38,431 bases of DNA from a virus. The stretch covers positions 1 to 38,431 of IMG/VR virus record IMGVR_UViG_3300010399_000025. One strand, given 5' to 3'. This document shows positions 21,729 through 29,538 of the stretch, piece after piece. Within the stretch, counting starts at the first letter, position 1. Each line of letters starts with the position of its first letter. The translations under genes and the position numbers were made by a program. Under the pieces are notes generated by a model that was not told the DNA's origin, made no database searches, and worked only from the letters and a program-made list of their open reading frames with translations.

Positions 21729-23717
21729 TTATACTACACTCCAGTTTCCTACTATGCTCGTTACCCGCCAGACTGTGTTTGCTGTCTTGCAGACTATTTT
21801 CAAGGTGTCACCAACCGCAGAAGAAGTAAGAGTTCCCGTTGCGCCTGAAGTCGTATTTGAGCTTCCGATGAGAATCTGCTGCCCTGATGCCTGCGTAAAC
21901 TGGATACCAAGCGCTGTATTTTCATTGGAGACCTCTATGACATCCCCGAGTGCCGACGTTGTAGGAAGAGCCAGAGCAAGAGTTCCTGCCTTATTACAGA
22001 AGTAGCCGTTATTCACCGCAGCTGTCTGGTCAGCAGTAATAACACTCCACGTGAACGACGTTCCACCAGAAGCGGCGATTGTTATAGTTCCGGCACCATT
22101 AGTCACCGTAATATTTGATCCCGCTGTAATGGTCGCGAGGACCGGATCTGCGCCTGTTGAACCTATAGGGATCTGACCGTTGGTTGCGTTTGCAAGCTGC
22201 GTGATAGCGGAAGTACCAGCACCTACCAAAAGACCATGGTTAGTGAGGGTAGCTCTCCCTGTTCCTCCATTAGAGACAACAAGGGTTCCTCCTAGGGTTT
22301 CAGTAGATCCTGCACCTGCGAAAGTAAGTCCTGTTGTGCCACCGGTAAAGGTAAATGCTGCACCTGTTAAGGCTCCGCCACTGTCACCAGTTATTGAAAT
22401 TGAGCTTGCTACTGGAGAAGCCCAGACAGGATCCGCCCCCGTAACACCCGTCAAGACTTGACCGGTTGTTCCTGCGGCAGTAACGCCTAAAGCTGAAGTT
22501 CCTTCACCCAACATAACGCCATGAGCTGTGAAAGTTGCTGCGCCAGTACCACCATTGGAAACTACTAAAGTACCTCCAAGGGTTTCTGTAGTTCCTGCGC
22601 CAGCAAAGGTAAGACCCGTAGTTCCACCAGTGAAGGTGAATGCATTGCCCGTGAGTGCTCCGCCACTATTTCCCGTGATCGATATACTAGAAGCTGCTGG
22701 AGCTGCCCAGACTGGGTCAGCGCCTGTAACACCTGTGAGTACTTGCCCTGTGGTTCCTACTGCGGTTGCTACTATGGCAGATGTTCCTTGCCCTAATAAA
22801 ACCCCGTGATTAGTTAAAGTTACGACTCCTGTTCCACCACCCGCTACTACTGCAGTACCAAAGATAGGCTGAGATGCCGCACCTTGGGATATGAGAGGAA
22901 TACCAGAAGTTGCCGTTGGAGCAACGTTATTGAGCGCATTAGCAGCACCACCGGTCTGTACATTGTATTGTGTCACGCCACTGAGCCCTACCGTGACAGT
23001 ATTGGGTCCTGCGGTTCCTGTTGTGGTGAGACTGTTTCCCCCAGAAATGTTAATAACGCCTGCTGTTGCAGTAACGTTATTTCCATCCTGAGTATGCAAA
23101 GTAGTAACAGGATTGCCTGCGCCTGTTGCAGCTATCGTGATAGATCCTGCACCATTGGTAACACTTATACCAGTACCTGCTGTAATGGTAGCAAGAACCG
23201 GGTCTGCTCCTGTAGAACCTATGGGTAACTGTCCATCGGTAGCATTAGCAAGCTGTGTTATTGCTGCCGTTCCTGCTCCTACCAGAAGACCATGATTGGT
23301 TAAAGTAGCCCTTCCTGTTCCTCCATTGGCAACCACAAGAGTACCGGTGAGCGTCTCGGTTGTTCCAGCACCACTAAAGGTAAGTCCCGTAGTGCCACCA
23401 GTGAAGGTAAAAGCGCTTCCTGAAAGAGCGCCTCCTGAATCACCGGTAATAGTGATAGAGCTGGCAGCTGGAGAAGCCCACACAGGATCAGCACCAGTAA
23501 CTCCTGTTAATACCTGACCTGTTGTGCCAACTGCAAGAGAAGTGAGGCTACCAGTAGCATTACCCACTTGGACAGCGTGATTTGTGGTTCCTGATACATT
23601 AACGGTGGGATTGACCGCGGGATTACCTGTTATTGTTATATTATTACCACCAGAGACGGATGTAACCGTTCCAGATCCTGGACCTGAAGTGGCAATAAGT
23701 CGAGTTATCTGTGACAT
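21729..23717 (-). CDS. Large repetitive tail-fibre/adhesin
   Basis: The product is 662 residues built of Gly/Thr/Ala-rich modules: GTTGQVLTGVTGADPVWASP, SISITGDSGGALTGAAFTFT, GGTTGLTFAGAGTTETL, LVVSNGGTGRATLTNHGLLV and ADPVLATITAGTGISVTNGA. These return three or four times. The N-terminus (MSQITRLIATSGPGSGTVTS) has no signal peptide. The C-terminal ~110 residues (TWSVITADQTAAVNNGYFCN ... WRVTSIVGNWSVV) form a different beta domain found at the end of many phage and bacterial surface proteins. AGGAG precedes the ATG. Shaft repeats plus a tip domain fit a receptor-binding fibre. Confidence 0.78.
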   Translation of the reverse strand: MSQITRLIATSGPGSGTVTSVSGGNNITITGNPAVNPTVNVSGTTNHAVQVGNATGSLTSLAVGTTGQVLTGVTGADPVWASPAASSITITGDSGGALSGSAFTFTGGTTGLTFSGAGTTETLTGTLVVANGGTGRATLTNHGLLVGAGTAAITQLANATDGQLPIGSTGADPVLATITAGTGISVTNGAGSITIAATGAGNPVTTLHTQDGNNVTATAGVINISGGNSLTTTGTAGPNTVTVGLSGVTQYNVQTGGAANALNNVAPTATSGIPLISQGAASQPIFGTAVVAGGGTGVVTLTNHGVLLGQGTSAIVATAVGTTGQVLTGVTGADPVWAAPAASSISITGNSGGALTGNAFTFTGGTTGLTFAGAGTTETLGGTLVVSNGGTGAATFTAHGVMLGEGTSALGVTAAGTTGQVLTGVTGADPVWASPVASSISITGDSGGALTGAAFTFTGGTTGLTFAGAGSTETLGGTLVVSNGGTGRATLTNHGLLVGAGTSAITQLANATNGQIPIGSTGADPVLATITAGSNITVTNGAGTITIAASGGTSFTWSVITADQTAAVNNGYFCNKAGTLALALPTTSALGDVIEVSNENTALGIQFTQASGQQILIGSSNTTSGATGTLTSSAVGDTLKIVCKTANTVWRVTSIVGNWSVV

Positions 23718-23724
23718 GGTTCTC

Positions 23725-24072
23725 CTAACTTGCTGAGGCGTAGATAGCCGTTACATAGACTGATCCACTTGAGGCAGCACCACTTGCTTGTTTAACATAG
23801 ACACGGTCACCCATAGATTGATCCAGCTGTCCGCCCGTATCTGCTTTATTACTTCCATAATCAAGAACTTCAATGGTTCCAGCAGGTATAATGTCCCTAT
23901 CGGTAACACCATCAAATGAAATTAATAGATCAGCATTAGTCTGATTGGTTATCTTTAAGATACGCACTGGAAAAACAAATGCTGTTCCAACTCCTGCATA
24001 AGACCCTGAGATACCCCCAAAAGCCAAAGATCGAAGTGGTTCATACCTAATTCGTACTGAAAGTGAACTCAT
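23725..24072 (-). CDS. Small beta-rich virion protein (paralogue of 24084-24419 product)
   Basis: The product is 115 residues. The central part, VFPVRILKITNQTNADLLIS then FDGVTDRDIIPAG and GSVYVTAIYAS, aligns with the next gene's RLVILRIINLSNVGVGVSYD, TLNDVVVAGG and GTIYVTGYYQ. A small beta-sandwich is likely. Proteins of this type are common near fibre genes and may cap or connect fibres. AAAAGGAGAG precedes the ATG. Confidence 0.7.
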   Translation of the reverse strand: MSSLSVRIRYEPLRSLAFGGISGSYAGVGTAFVFPVRILKITNQTNADLLISFDGVTDRDIIPAGTIEVLDYGSNKADTGGQLDQSMGDRVYVKQASGAASSGSVYVTAIYASAS

Positions 24073-24083
24073 ACTCTCTCCTT

Positions 24084-24419
24084 TTATGGCTGTAGCGCTT
24101 GGTAGTAACCGGTTACGTAGATAGTTCCTACTCCTGCTGTTCCATTCAAATAGATGGGTGTTCCCTTAGCTAGTGCTGCAGCTTCATTACTAGGAAGCGA
24201 GCTCGTAATAAAATTCAGTTCTCGCTCACCACCAGCAACTACAACATCATTGAGAGTGGTACCGTCATAGCTGACGCCAACTCCCACATTAGAAAGATTT
24301 ATAATCCTTAAAATAACAAGGCGTTCAGGAAGCTTTCCTACTAGCGCAAACGTTCCTGAAAGAGAAGCACTATTGAAAGTTCCTGCTGCAATAGCCTTCA
24401 TAGATCTGGTTACTGCCAT
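24084..24419 (-). CDS. Small beta-rich virion protein (paralogue of 23725-24072 product)
   Basis: The product is 111 residues with the same fold pattern as its downstream neighbour, including RLVILRIINLSNVGVGVSYD and a C-terminal GTIYVTGYYQALQP. AAAAGGAG precedes the ATG, right after a GC-rich stem-loop. The pair sits between two large fibre genes, suggesting fibre connectors or caps. Confidence 0.7.
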   Translation of the reverse strand: MAVTRSMKAIAAGTFNSASLSGTFALVGKLPERLVILRIINLSNVGVGVSYDGTTLNDVVVAGGERELNFITSSLPSNEAAALAKGTPIYLNGTAGVGTIYVTGYYQALQP

Positions 24420-24440
24420 TATTTCTCCTTTTCTGCGCTA

Positions 24441-24459
24441 GGGCCGCCCTGGGCAGCCC
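24441..24459 (-). terminator. GC-rich intercistronic stem-loop
   Basis: On the - strand GGGCTGCC and GGCGGCCC form an 8-bp stem (one G-T wobble) with a 3-base loop, 23 bp after the 551-residue fibre gene. No long T run follows, so it is a weak terminator or an RNA-stability element. Confidence 0.5.
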
Positions 24460-24482
24460 CAACGTTTTGTTATACTGTCTGG

Positions 24483-26138
24483 TTACGCAGCGCAGGTTAC
24501 GTTAGTCCATGTGCTTGCAGCTGTTGCAATATAAAGACGAGTTACAGCTGAAGCGGCTGTGGTATTGATGTACATATCTCCCACATGAAGAGCTAAGGCA
24601 TTATTAGGCGCTCCTGCTCCGGTGTAGATATAAACAGGTCCAGGAAGAGCAACGAACGGAGCTGTAAGAGTGATACCTGCTGTTCCCCCCTGAACGGTTG
24701 TTGCAGATACGCCTGTTGCAGAACCGACATTAGTAGAGTGATCCGTAGCGTTGGCACCAAAGCTAGCAGCGCCTGTACCACTATTAACCACAACTGAAGA
24801 AGCGCCGGTTGCATTGCCGATAGTGACTGTATGAGCAATGGCATTAGTACCGACACCAACACCACCCGTACCTGCATTTAACAGGAGAGCTGTAGCACCA
24901 GTAGAGTTACCGAGAGTAATAGGAACATCATTAGCTGTTGTACCGATATTGATCCCACCTGCCGCTCCTGTGCCACCATTGATAGCGACCACTGAAGCGC
25001 CTGTGTTGTTACCGATAGAAACCGTATGAGCAACTGCGTTGCTACCAACACCCACACCACCTGTACCTGCATTGAGTAACAGTGCTGTAGCGCCTGTTGA
25101 GTTACCTATGGTGATCGGTACATCGTTGGCGGTTGTTCCAATTAGTATTGAACCAGCCGCTCCTGTACCACCATTAATTACTACAGAACTTGCACCAGTG
25201 TTATTACCGAGAGTAACGGTATGAGCGATTGCATTTGTACCAACCCCTACACCTGATGTTCCTGCGTTAAGTAAAAGAGCTGTTGTTCCTGTTGAGTTAC
25301 CTATAGTGATAGGAACCGCATTCGCCGTTGTACCAATATTAATAGCACCAGCTGCTGCCGTACCTGCATTGATTGCCACCACTGAAGCGCCAGTGTTATT
25401 ACCGATAGTAACGGTATGTGCAACTGCATCGGTACCGATTAAAATGGCTCCTGTTCCTGACGCTATAGCAACAGGACCATTGGTTGCATCAAGACCAATA
25501 CCATTGGTTCCTGCAGTTAAAGTGATACCGCCAGCAGCATTGACAGCATTGAGTGCAATTGCAGTTGCGCCACTATTATTCGCTTGAATAAGAACGCCGC
25601 CAAGATCAGAAAGGAGCTTGATAGAGCTGGTTGAGGTTCCTTGCTCGCTGTGTAGCAAGATCTGTTCACTTGCACCACCATTTGCGGTCAATAGAATAGA
25701 AGGCCCGTTGAAGGTGGAAGTAATATCAATAGCAGCCGCTGAGGTAAGATTAAGATCTCCGGTAAACGTAAAGGTCCCAGCAACAGAAAGATTCCCTGCT
25801 ACAACCACATCGCCACTATTATCAACAGTGAAATTACCGCTACCAATATCGATACCACCAGCTCCAGAGTCTATAGTCAAACTTCCGGAAGTTACTTCAA
25901 GGGAAGTAAATACACCAACGCCACCAATTACGGGTGAGGTAACCCAGTTAGCCGAGTTGGTCGCTATTTGCGCCAAGATCCATACGGCACCAGTTAATTC
26001 ATTGATCCAGGTAGTTCCCAGCTGTGCTAGATCGTTTGTTTTGGGGTCACGCTTTGCAATGATGGGAAGAGGGGCTAAAGGTATAAGAGCATCCCCGATG
26101 CCATAGGCCATATCAGGGAATATTCGTCTTACTGCCAT
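24483..26138 (-). CDS. Tail fibre with 65-residue tandem repeats
   Basis: The product is 551 residues. Residues 1-70 look like an attachment domain (GTTWINELTGAVWILAQIAT, ANWVTS) with a plan similar to the start of the 17363-18943 product. A low-complexity beta region follows, then at 238-475 three full and one partial 65-residue repeats (HTVTIGNNTGASVVAINAGT, IGTTANDVPITIGNSTGATA). The C-terminus (LHVGDMYINTTAASAVTRLY) is distinct. AAAAAGGAG precedes the ATG. It is the first gene of the fibre operon and probably the base-proximal shaft. Confidence 0.8.
   Translation of the reverse strand: MAVRRIFPDMAYGIGDALIPLAPLPIIAKRDPKTNDLAQLGTTWINELTGAVWILAQIATNSANWVTSPVIGGVGVFTSLEVTSGSLTIDSGAGGIDIGSGNFTVDNSGDVVVAGNLSVAGTFTFTGDLNLTSAAAIDITSTFNGPSILLTANGGASEQILLHSEQGTSTSSIKLLSDLGGVLIQANNSGATAIALNAVNAAGGITLTAGTNGIGLDATNGPVAIASGTGAILIGTDAVAHTVTIGNNTGASVVAINAGTAAAGAINIGTTANAVPITIGNSTGTTALLLNAGTSGVGVGTNAIAHTVTLGNNTGASSVVINGGTGAAGSILIGTTANDVPITIGNSTGATALLLNAGTGGVGVGSNAVAHTVSIGNNTGASVVAINGGTGAAGGINIGTTANDVPITLGNSTGATALLLNAGTGGVGVGTNAIAHTVTIGNATGASSVVVNSGTGAASFGANATDHSTNVGSATGVSATTVQGGTAGITLTAPFVALPGPVYIYTGAGAPNNALALHVGDMYINTTAASAVTRLYIATAASTWTNVTCAA
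24714..25427 (-). repeat. Tandem 195-bp repeats inside the fibre gene
   Basis: Three full repeats and a partial one encode 65-residue units that begin A(V/I)AHTV(T/S)(I/L)GN. The protein repeats are nearly identical while the DNA copies differ at many third positions, so the array is maintained at protein level and is not a recent slip. Copy-number change would lengthen or shorten the fibre. Confidence 0.85.
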
Positions 26139-26225
26139 ACTATTCTCCTTTTTAAAAGAAGTAGGTTTAGAGATGTATTTTCTACAACACTAGTAAGACC
26201 GTTTATCCCATGGGAAGAGAAAAAC

Positions 26226-26254
26226 TTGACATTACTCTTGTACATTTGTACATT
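26226..26254 (+). promoter_or_regulatory. Promoter of the ribbon-helix-helix operon
   Basis: TTGACA (26226-26231), a 17-base spacer and TACATT (26249-26254) form a sigma70-like promoter. The -10 region lies inside three TTGTACAT repeats, so occupancy of the repeats would block it. Confidence 0.65.
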
Positions 26255-26261
26255 TGTACAT
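26238..26261. promoter_or_regulatory. Operator: three perfect tandem TTGTACAT repeats
   Basis: The 8-bp unit TTGTACAT occurs three times without gap; each contains the palindrome TGTACA. Ribbon-helix-helix proteins typically bind short tandem sites as dimers, and the gene 10 bp downstream encodes one. Autoregulation is the likely function. Confidence 0.8.
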
Positions 26262-26271
26262 AGGAGTAACT

Positions 26272-26439
26272 ATGAAAAAACACAAAAAAGTGAAATCGCA
26301 GCGGCTTTCGGTGGATGTTCCTCAAGACATGCACCATATGGTAAAGACCAGGGCCTTAAAAAGAAAATTGAGTATGAGAGAGTGGTTACTGATAGCTATT
26401 ACGGAGCTCATCAATAAAGAGATGATCGAAGAAATATAA
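26272..26439 (+). CDS. Ribbon-helix-helix DNA-binding regulator
   Basis: The product is 55 residues from the ATG at 26272 (AGGAG 5 bases upstream; the upstream in-frame start falls inside the operator). It has a basic arm (MKKHKKVK), a beta strand SQRLSVDVP, and two helices (DMHHMVKTRALKRKLSMREW, LLIAITELINKEMIEEI), the Arc/CopG/ParG pattern. The three repeats over its own promoter are the likely binding site. Such proteins repress phage lytic genes or act in plasmid copy control and partition; no ParA gene is present. It starts a three-gene + strand insert between two - strand structural operons. Confidence 0.82.
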   Translation: MKKHKKVKSQRLSVDVPQDMHHMVKTRALKRKLSMREWLLIAITELINKEMIEEI

Positions 26440-26452
26440 AGGGAGCAAGGAG

Positions 26453-26692
26453 ATGAGGCAGTTGAAATGCAAAGAGTGTGGTCAACAGTTTAAGACAGCT
26501 CAAAAGTCATATACGCCTAAGTACTGTGGTAAGCCCTGTTATTGGAAGTCGTTAAAGACGCCAGAGACCACGCAGTATGAACAATATAAGACTTTACGGA
26601 AGAACGTGCAGTATATCTTGCATGTTCTACTACCTTTAGTGCTAGTCGTGGCTTTTATTGTTTTTGCTTCTTTGTATTTCTTGAGGAGTTGA
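26453..26692 (+). CDS. Zinc-ribbon protein with C-terminal membrane helix
   Basis: The product is 79 residues. The N-terminus carries CKECGQQF...YCGKPC, a likely zinc-ribbon similar in style to the start of the HNH protein's first finger. A charged helix and a strong membrane helix (LHVLLPLVLVVAFIVFASLY) follow. AAGGAG lies upstream of the ATG, 13 bp after the RHH gene. Tail-anchored topology suggests a membrane-associated regulator or superinfection protein; holin is a weaker alternative. Confidence 0.7.
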   Translation: MRQLKCKECGQQFKTAQKSYTPKYCGKPCYWKSLKTPETTQYEQYKTLRKNVQYILHVLLPLVLVVAFIVFASLYFLRS

Positions 26693-26729
26693 GTCGTCTA
26701 CAATCTGTCGGCAAGTGAGGAGTCCTGCT

Positions 26730-26906
26730 ATGACAAAAGAAGAAATAATAAGCGTTATGGAAGCCTATTTCGAACTCAAAGAGCGTGATAGGCAAAGAAG
26801 ATGGGGGATAACTCCGCAAGATATGGTAAGAACAAGGAAGATGTTACTGTATGTATTCGGCCCTATATTTTTACTCTTGGGATATGGGATGTTCTTTATA
26901 AGATAG
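26730..26906 (+). CDS. Small membrane protein
   Basis: The product is 58 residues from the ATG at 26730 (GAGGAG at 7-base spacing). A charged N-terminal helix (MTKEEIISVMEAYFELKERD) precedes one membrane helix (MLLYVFGPIFLLLGYGMFFI). Last gene of the RHH operon and followed directly by a hairpin. Function unknown; membrane interference or lysis-timing are only possibilities. Confidence 0.65.
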   Translation: MTKEEIISVMEAYFELKERDRQRRWGITPQDMVRTRKMLLYVFGPIFLLLGYGMFFIR

Positions 26907-26938
26907 GTCAACCGCCGACATTATGGCGACAGTTGACC
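26906..26938. terminator. Hairpin between convergent genes
   Basis: GGTCAACCGCC (26906-26916) pairs with GGCG (26925-26928) and GTTGACC (26932-26938), an 11-bp stem with a three-base bulge and 8-base loop. It separates the RHH operon from the end of the convergent internal-protein gene. No T run is visible, so its efficiency is uncertain. Confidence 0.6.
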
Positions 26939-26945
26939 CGTATAG

Positions 26946-28295
26946 TTATACCGATTTCAAGACAGAAGATTCAGCAGATTCAGAAGAAGATTCCCAATCA
27001 GCAGCTAGCTTATCAAGATGTGCATCAAGACGATCCTGAACCAAGAGAGCAAGGTCAGCTGGACGTGTGCCACCATTTTCCTTGATGATCTCACGCATGG
27101 ACTTGTACTTCTCATGAACAGCTTTGTTTAAGAGCTCCATATTGTTAATGATGGCTTTTTTCCCGTGTTCGGTGTTAGCAAGCGTAGGAACGGTGGCTAA
27201 GAAAGCTTTCAGGTCAGCATCAGTGATACGTGATCCGAATATTCCCTTTGCGTAACGGATGAACCCGTTGCTGATCTTTTCAAATTCTTCTGTGTCTGGA
27301 TATGCTCCTCGTACTCCATACATAGCTAGAGTCGCTACAGGAGAAGCAACTAAACCAGCAATACCTCCGGCGATAGCCCCAGGAATACTTCCTAACTGGG
27401 CACCCAGTAAAGCTCCTGCTCCTACATTTTTAACTGCCCCACCATAAGACTGAAGATTCTCTTCTATGTCTTTTAGCGTTTTATAGAGTTTAGCAGGAGG
27501 TAGTTTTCCTTTCTCCACGAGCTTTTTTAGTTTATTAAGATCAGCGTCAGATTCCTTAGCAGCCTTTTCTGCGCCAACAACTTCCTCATAGTACCCTTGA
27601 GTTTGTCTCTGTGCAGCAGCTTGCTCAGTACGTTCAAGCTTCTCACGATTGAATTGTTCTACTCTCGCTTCCTTTTCAGCTTTGCGTTGTGCTTCAGCCT
27701 CTTTAGGATTGAGCACAGAGCTAAGAGAAGGCCTACCTGCTCTGGTAGCTTTCGCTTCAGGTTGAGCTATTTTGGGAGCCAGTGCCGTAGGTTGTGGACC
27801 CATCTGCTCTGGTTGTGCCTGTTGCCGTATCTGTTGCTGCTCTTGTGCTGCAATTTGACGCTGTTGCTGCTGGCGTACAGGGCTACGAAGAACCTGATCA
27901 AGGATCTCGGGAGATAATACTGAGTTAGGTTGTTGAGAAAATAACTGGGAAAGAGACGGTTGTTGCGACTGCGTAGGCCGTGATTCAAATTCAGGTTGCG
28001 CTTGAGGAGCTTGACTCTGTACAGACTGCTGTTGTTGCTGCTGACCAGCTGTATCGAAGAATTTCCCTATAAGTTGGTTTCGCTGCTCTGTAGGAAGCCT
28101 ACTAATAAACTTCGCCTGTTGAGGATCCACTCCCAAAGAAGAAAGAACCTTATAGTCTTCACGTTGCCGTATCTGATCCATTTTAGCTTGTGCCAGGTTA
28201 GCAAGCCCTTCAGACAGACCTGAGCCAAATGCTTGCCCAAATCCCTGCCCGAAAGCGCTACCAAATCCTGGATGTTCATTTAAAATCTGTGCCAT
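26946..28295 (-). CDS. Putative internal virion/DNA-ejection protein, Gln-rich
   Basis: The product is 449 residues from the second of two adjacent ATGs (AGGAGG at 5-base spacing). It begins with Gly/Phe repeats (GFGSAFGQGFGQAFGSGLSE). A helical segment and a long Gln/Pro/Ser region (about 85-185) with QQQQ runs follow, then a coiled coil (EAQRKAEKEARVEQFNREKL), a Gly/Ala-rich amphipathic stretch (GALLGAQLGSIPGAIAGGIA) and a helical C-terminus. Gln-rich, glycine-zipper-containing proteins just after the tail genes are typical of podovirus ejection proteins that form a conduit across the envelope. No lysozyme motif is seen. Confidence 0.6.
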   Translation of the reverse strand: MAQILNEHPGFGSAFGQGFGQAFGSGLSEGLANLAQAKMDQIRQREDYKVLSSLGVDPQQAKFISRLPTEQRNQLIGKFFDTAGQQQQQQSVQSQAPQAQPEFESRPTQSQQPSLSQLFSQQPNSVLSPEILDQVLRSPVRQQQQRQIAAQEQQQIRQQAQPEQMGPQPTALAPKIAQPEAKATRAGRPSLSSVLNPKEAEAQRKAEKEARVEQFNREKLERTEQAAAQRQTQGYYEEVVGAEKAAKESDADLNKLKKLVEKGKLPPAKLYKTLKDIEENLQSYGGAVKNVGAGALLGAQLGSIPGAIAGGIAGLVASPVATLAMYGVRGAYPDTEEFEKISNGFIRYAKGIFGSRITDADLKAFLATVPTLANTEHGKKAIINNMELLNKAVHEKYKSMREIIKENGGTRPADLALLVQDRLDAHLDKLAADWESSSESAESSVLKSV

Positions 28296-28304
28296 CATAT
28301 CCTC

Positions 28305-28973
28305 CTAGATAAGTCCAAAGGCTGCATTAGCCGCTAATTTTGCTCCCTGTGCTGCAAATGCTCCTGCTCCTTGGCCTAGACCCTGAGCTGCCCCTCCAAA
28401 TACTCCTGATTTCCCTGGAATATACTGGGTTTCAAATTGAGGAAGTAACGCTAGTCGCAAGAGTGCAAGGAGGTAGTCTCTATCCATACCCTGTTGCTGT
28501 TGTCCGAACTGCTGTTGTTGCATTCCAACTTGAGATCCCAAAGCAGCAAGTTGACTTTCTAGATCTGCACCAGCCCGACCTAGAACGCTCTGAAATGCAG
28601 AGGAGTTCTGTCCACCACCAAGAGCAGTAAAACGTTCTGCTATGGAAGGAATCGTCTCTGTTTGAAACTGATTACGAGCTCTCTGTTCTATAGGTCCAAA
28701 GTCAAATCTACCGGGTTGATTTTGAGCGGTTGATCCCATACCCCCTTGAAGCATCTGAAGAACATTCTGAAGGTTCACAGATGAAAGCTGTTGTTGAGCA
28801 GGAGTCTGTGTAGGGAGTATCTGCATGGTCCCTGGACCACCTACAAAGAACTCCTTAATTTTCTTTCCAGTGCTTTTCTTAGCTTGCTGAACCGGAAACT
28901 GTTGAGGAGCAATTATAGGCTGCTGTCCCGAGGGATTCATCTGGTTCATGGGCATTATATTACTTCGTGCCAT
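28305..28973 (-). CDS. Putative internal virion/ejection protein
   Basis: The product is 222 residues, Met/Gln/Pro-rich at the start (MARSNIMPMNQMNPSGQQPI). A basic patch (KKSTGKKIKEFF), a central region FDFGPIEQRARNQFQTETIP with GGGQNSSAFQSVLGRAGADL, a Gln run, and a Gly/Ala-rich hydrophobic C-terminus (GVFGGAAQGLGQGAGAFAAQ) follow. The order matches its downstream neighbour and P22-type ejection proteins, which are small, Gln/Ala-rich and membrane-active. Stop and next start are 10 bp apart. Confidence 0.6.
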   Translation of the reverse strand: MARSNIMPMNQMNPSGQQPIIAPQQFPVQQAKKSTGKKIKEFFVGGPGTMQILPTQTPAQQQLSSVNLQNVLQMLQGGMGSTAQNQPGRFDFGPIEQRARNQFQTETIPSIAERFTALGGGQNSSAFQSVLGRAGADLESQLAALGSQVGMQQQQFGQQQQGMDRDYLLALLRLALLPQFETQYIPGKSGVFGGAAQGLGQGAGAFAAQGAKLAANAAFGLI

Positions 28974-28983
28974 TATTTCTCCT

Positions 28984-29538
28984 TCAATTCTGCAGATATT
29001 CTAATATTACATACGAAACCGTATAAGCACTGTAGTTAGCCCCTGTAGTGATGTTCACGTTCGTCGTGTCCCAATCTATCTGAATATTATGTGCCACATC
29101 TACTGCGGAAACAAAAGGAAGCGGTATATAAGAAACTCCGGGACGGGTCGCTCCTCCAAAGGTCTTTATAACCTGTGTAGCTACGGTACAGGGAATCCCA
29201 TGAGCAACGCTTTTTGTACCCGCATTAGGTAATGCTCCACAGAGTACCAGCTTACGTAATCCCGCACGCTGTTGAGGCGTCTGTGCCGATTGAGAGGTGA
29301 GTGTAGGATCAAACGGGAACGTTACCGAGGTCACAAATTCATTTAGATTATCGTAGATCGCTGTCTCTTTAGTGTTCACTGCAAGATTGATACGGTTAAT
29401 AATCATCGCTAAGCGAACGATAAGCTCCTTGAACTGATCACTTCCAGGATTAGCCTGGGAGAGCTCCTCTACTACCTGCCAGATCTCCGTACTAGGGACG
29501 TATTCACCTAAATACTGCAGTAAATTATCTGCTGCCAT
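28984..29538 (-). CDS. Virion/tail accessory protein
   Basis: The product is 184 residues. The first 80 residues are helical (YLGEYVPSTEIWQVVEELSQ, RLAMIINRINLAVNTKETAI), and the rest is beta-rich (LRKLVLCGALPNAGTKSVAH, YIPLPFVSAVDVAHNIQIDW). Its ATG overlaps the stop of the tail protein gene (TAATG). A fixed position between a gp10-like tail protein and the ejection proteins suggests a tail-needle or tail-completion part; no family is named. Confidence 0.65.
   Translation of the reverse strand: MAADNLLQYLGEYVPSTEIWQVVEELSQANPGSDQFKELIVRLAMIINRINLAVNTKETAIYDNLNEFVTSVTFPFDPTLTSQSAQTPQQRAGLRKLVLCGALPNAGTKSVAHGIPCTVATQVIKTFGGATRPGVSYIPLPFVSAVDVAHNIQIDWDTTNVNITTGANYSAYTVSYVILEYLQN

Noticed and set aside
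22180-25587. Pro/Val-rich + strand ORFs across the fibre genes
   Set aside because: These are antisense shadows of Gly/Thr-rich repeats; they lack ribosome binding sites and overlap strongly supported genes.
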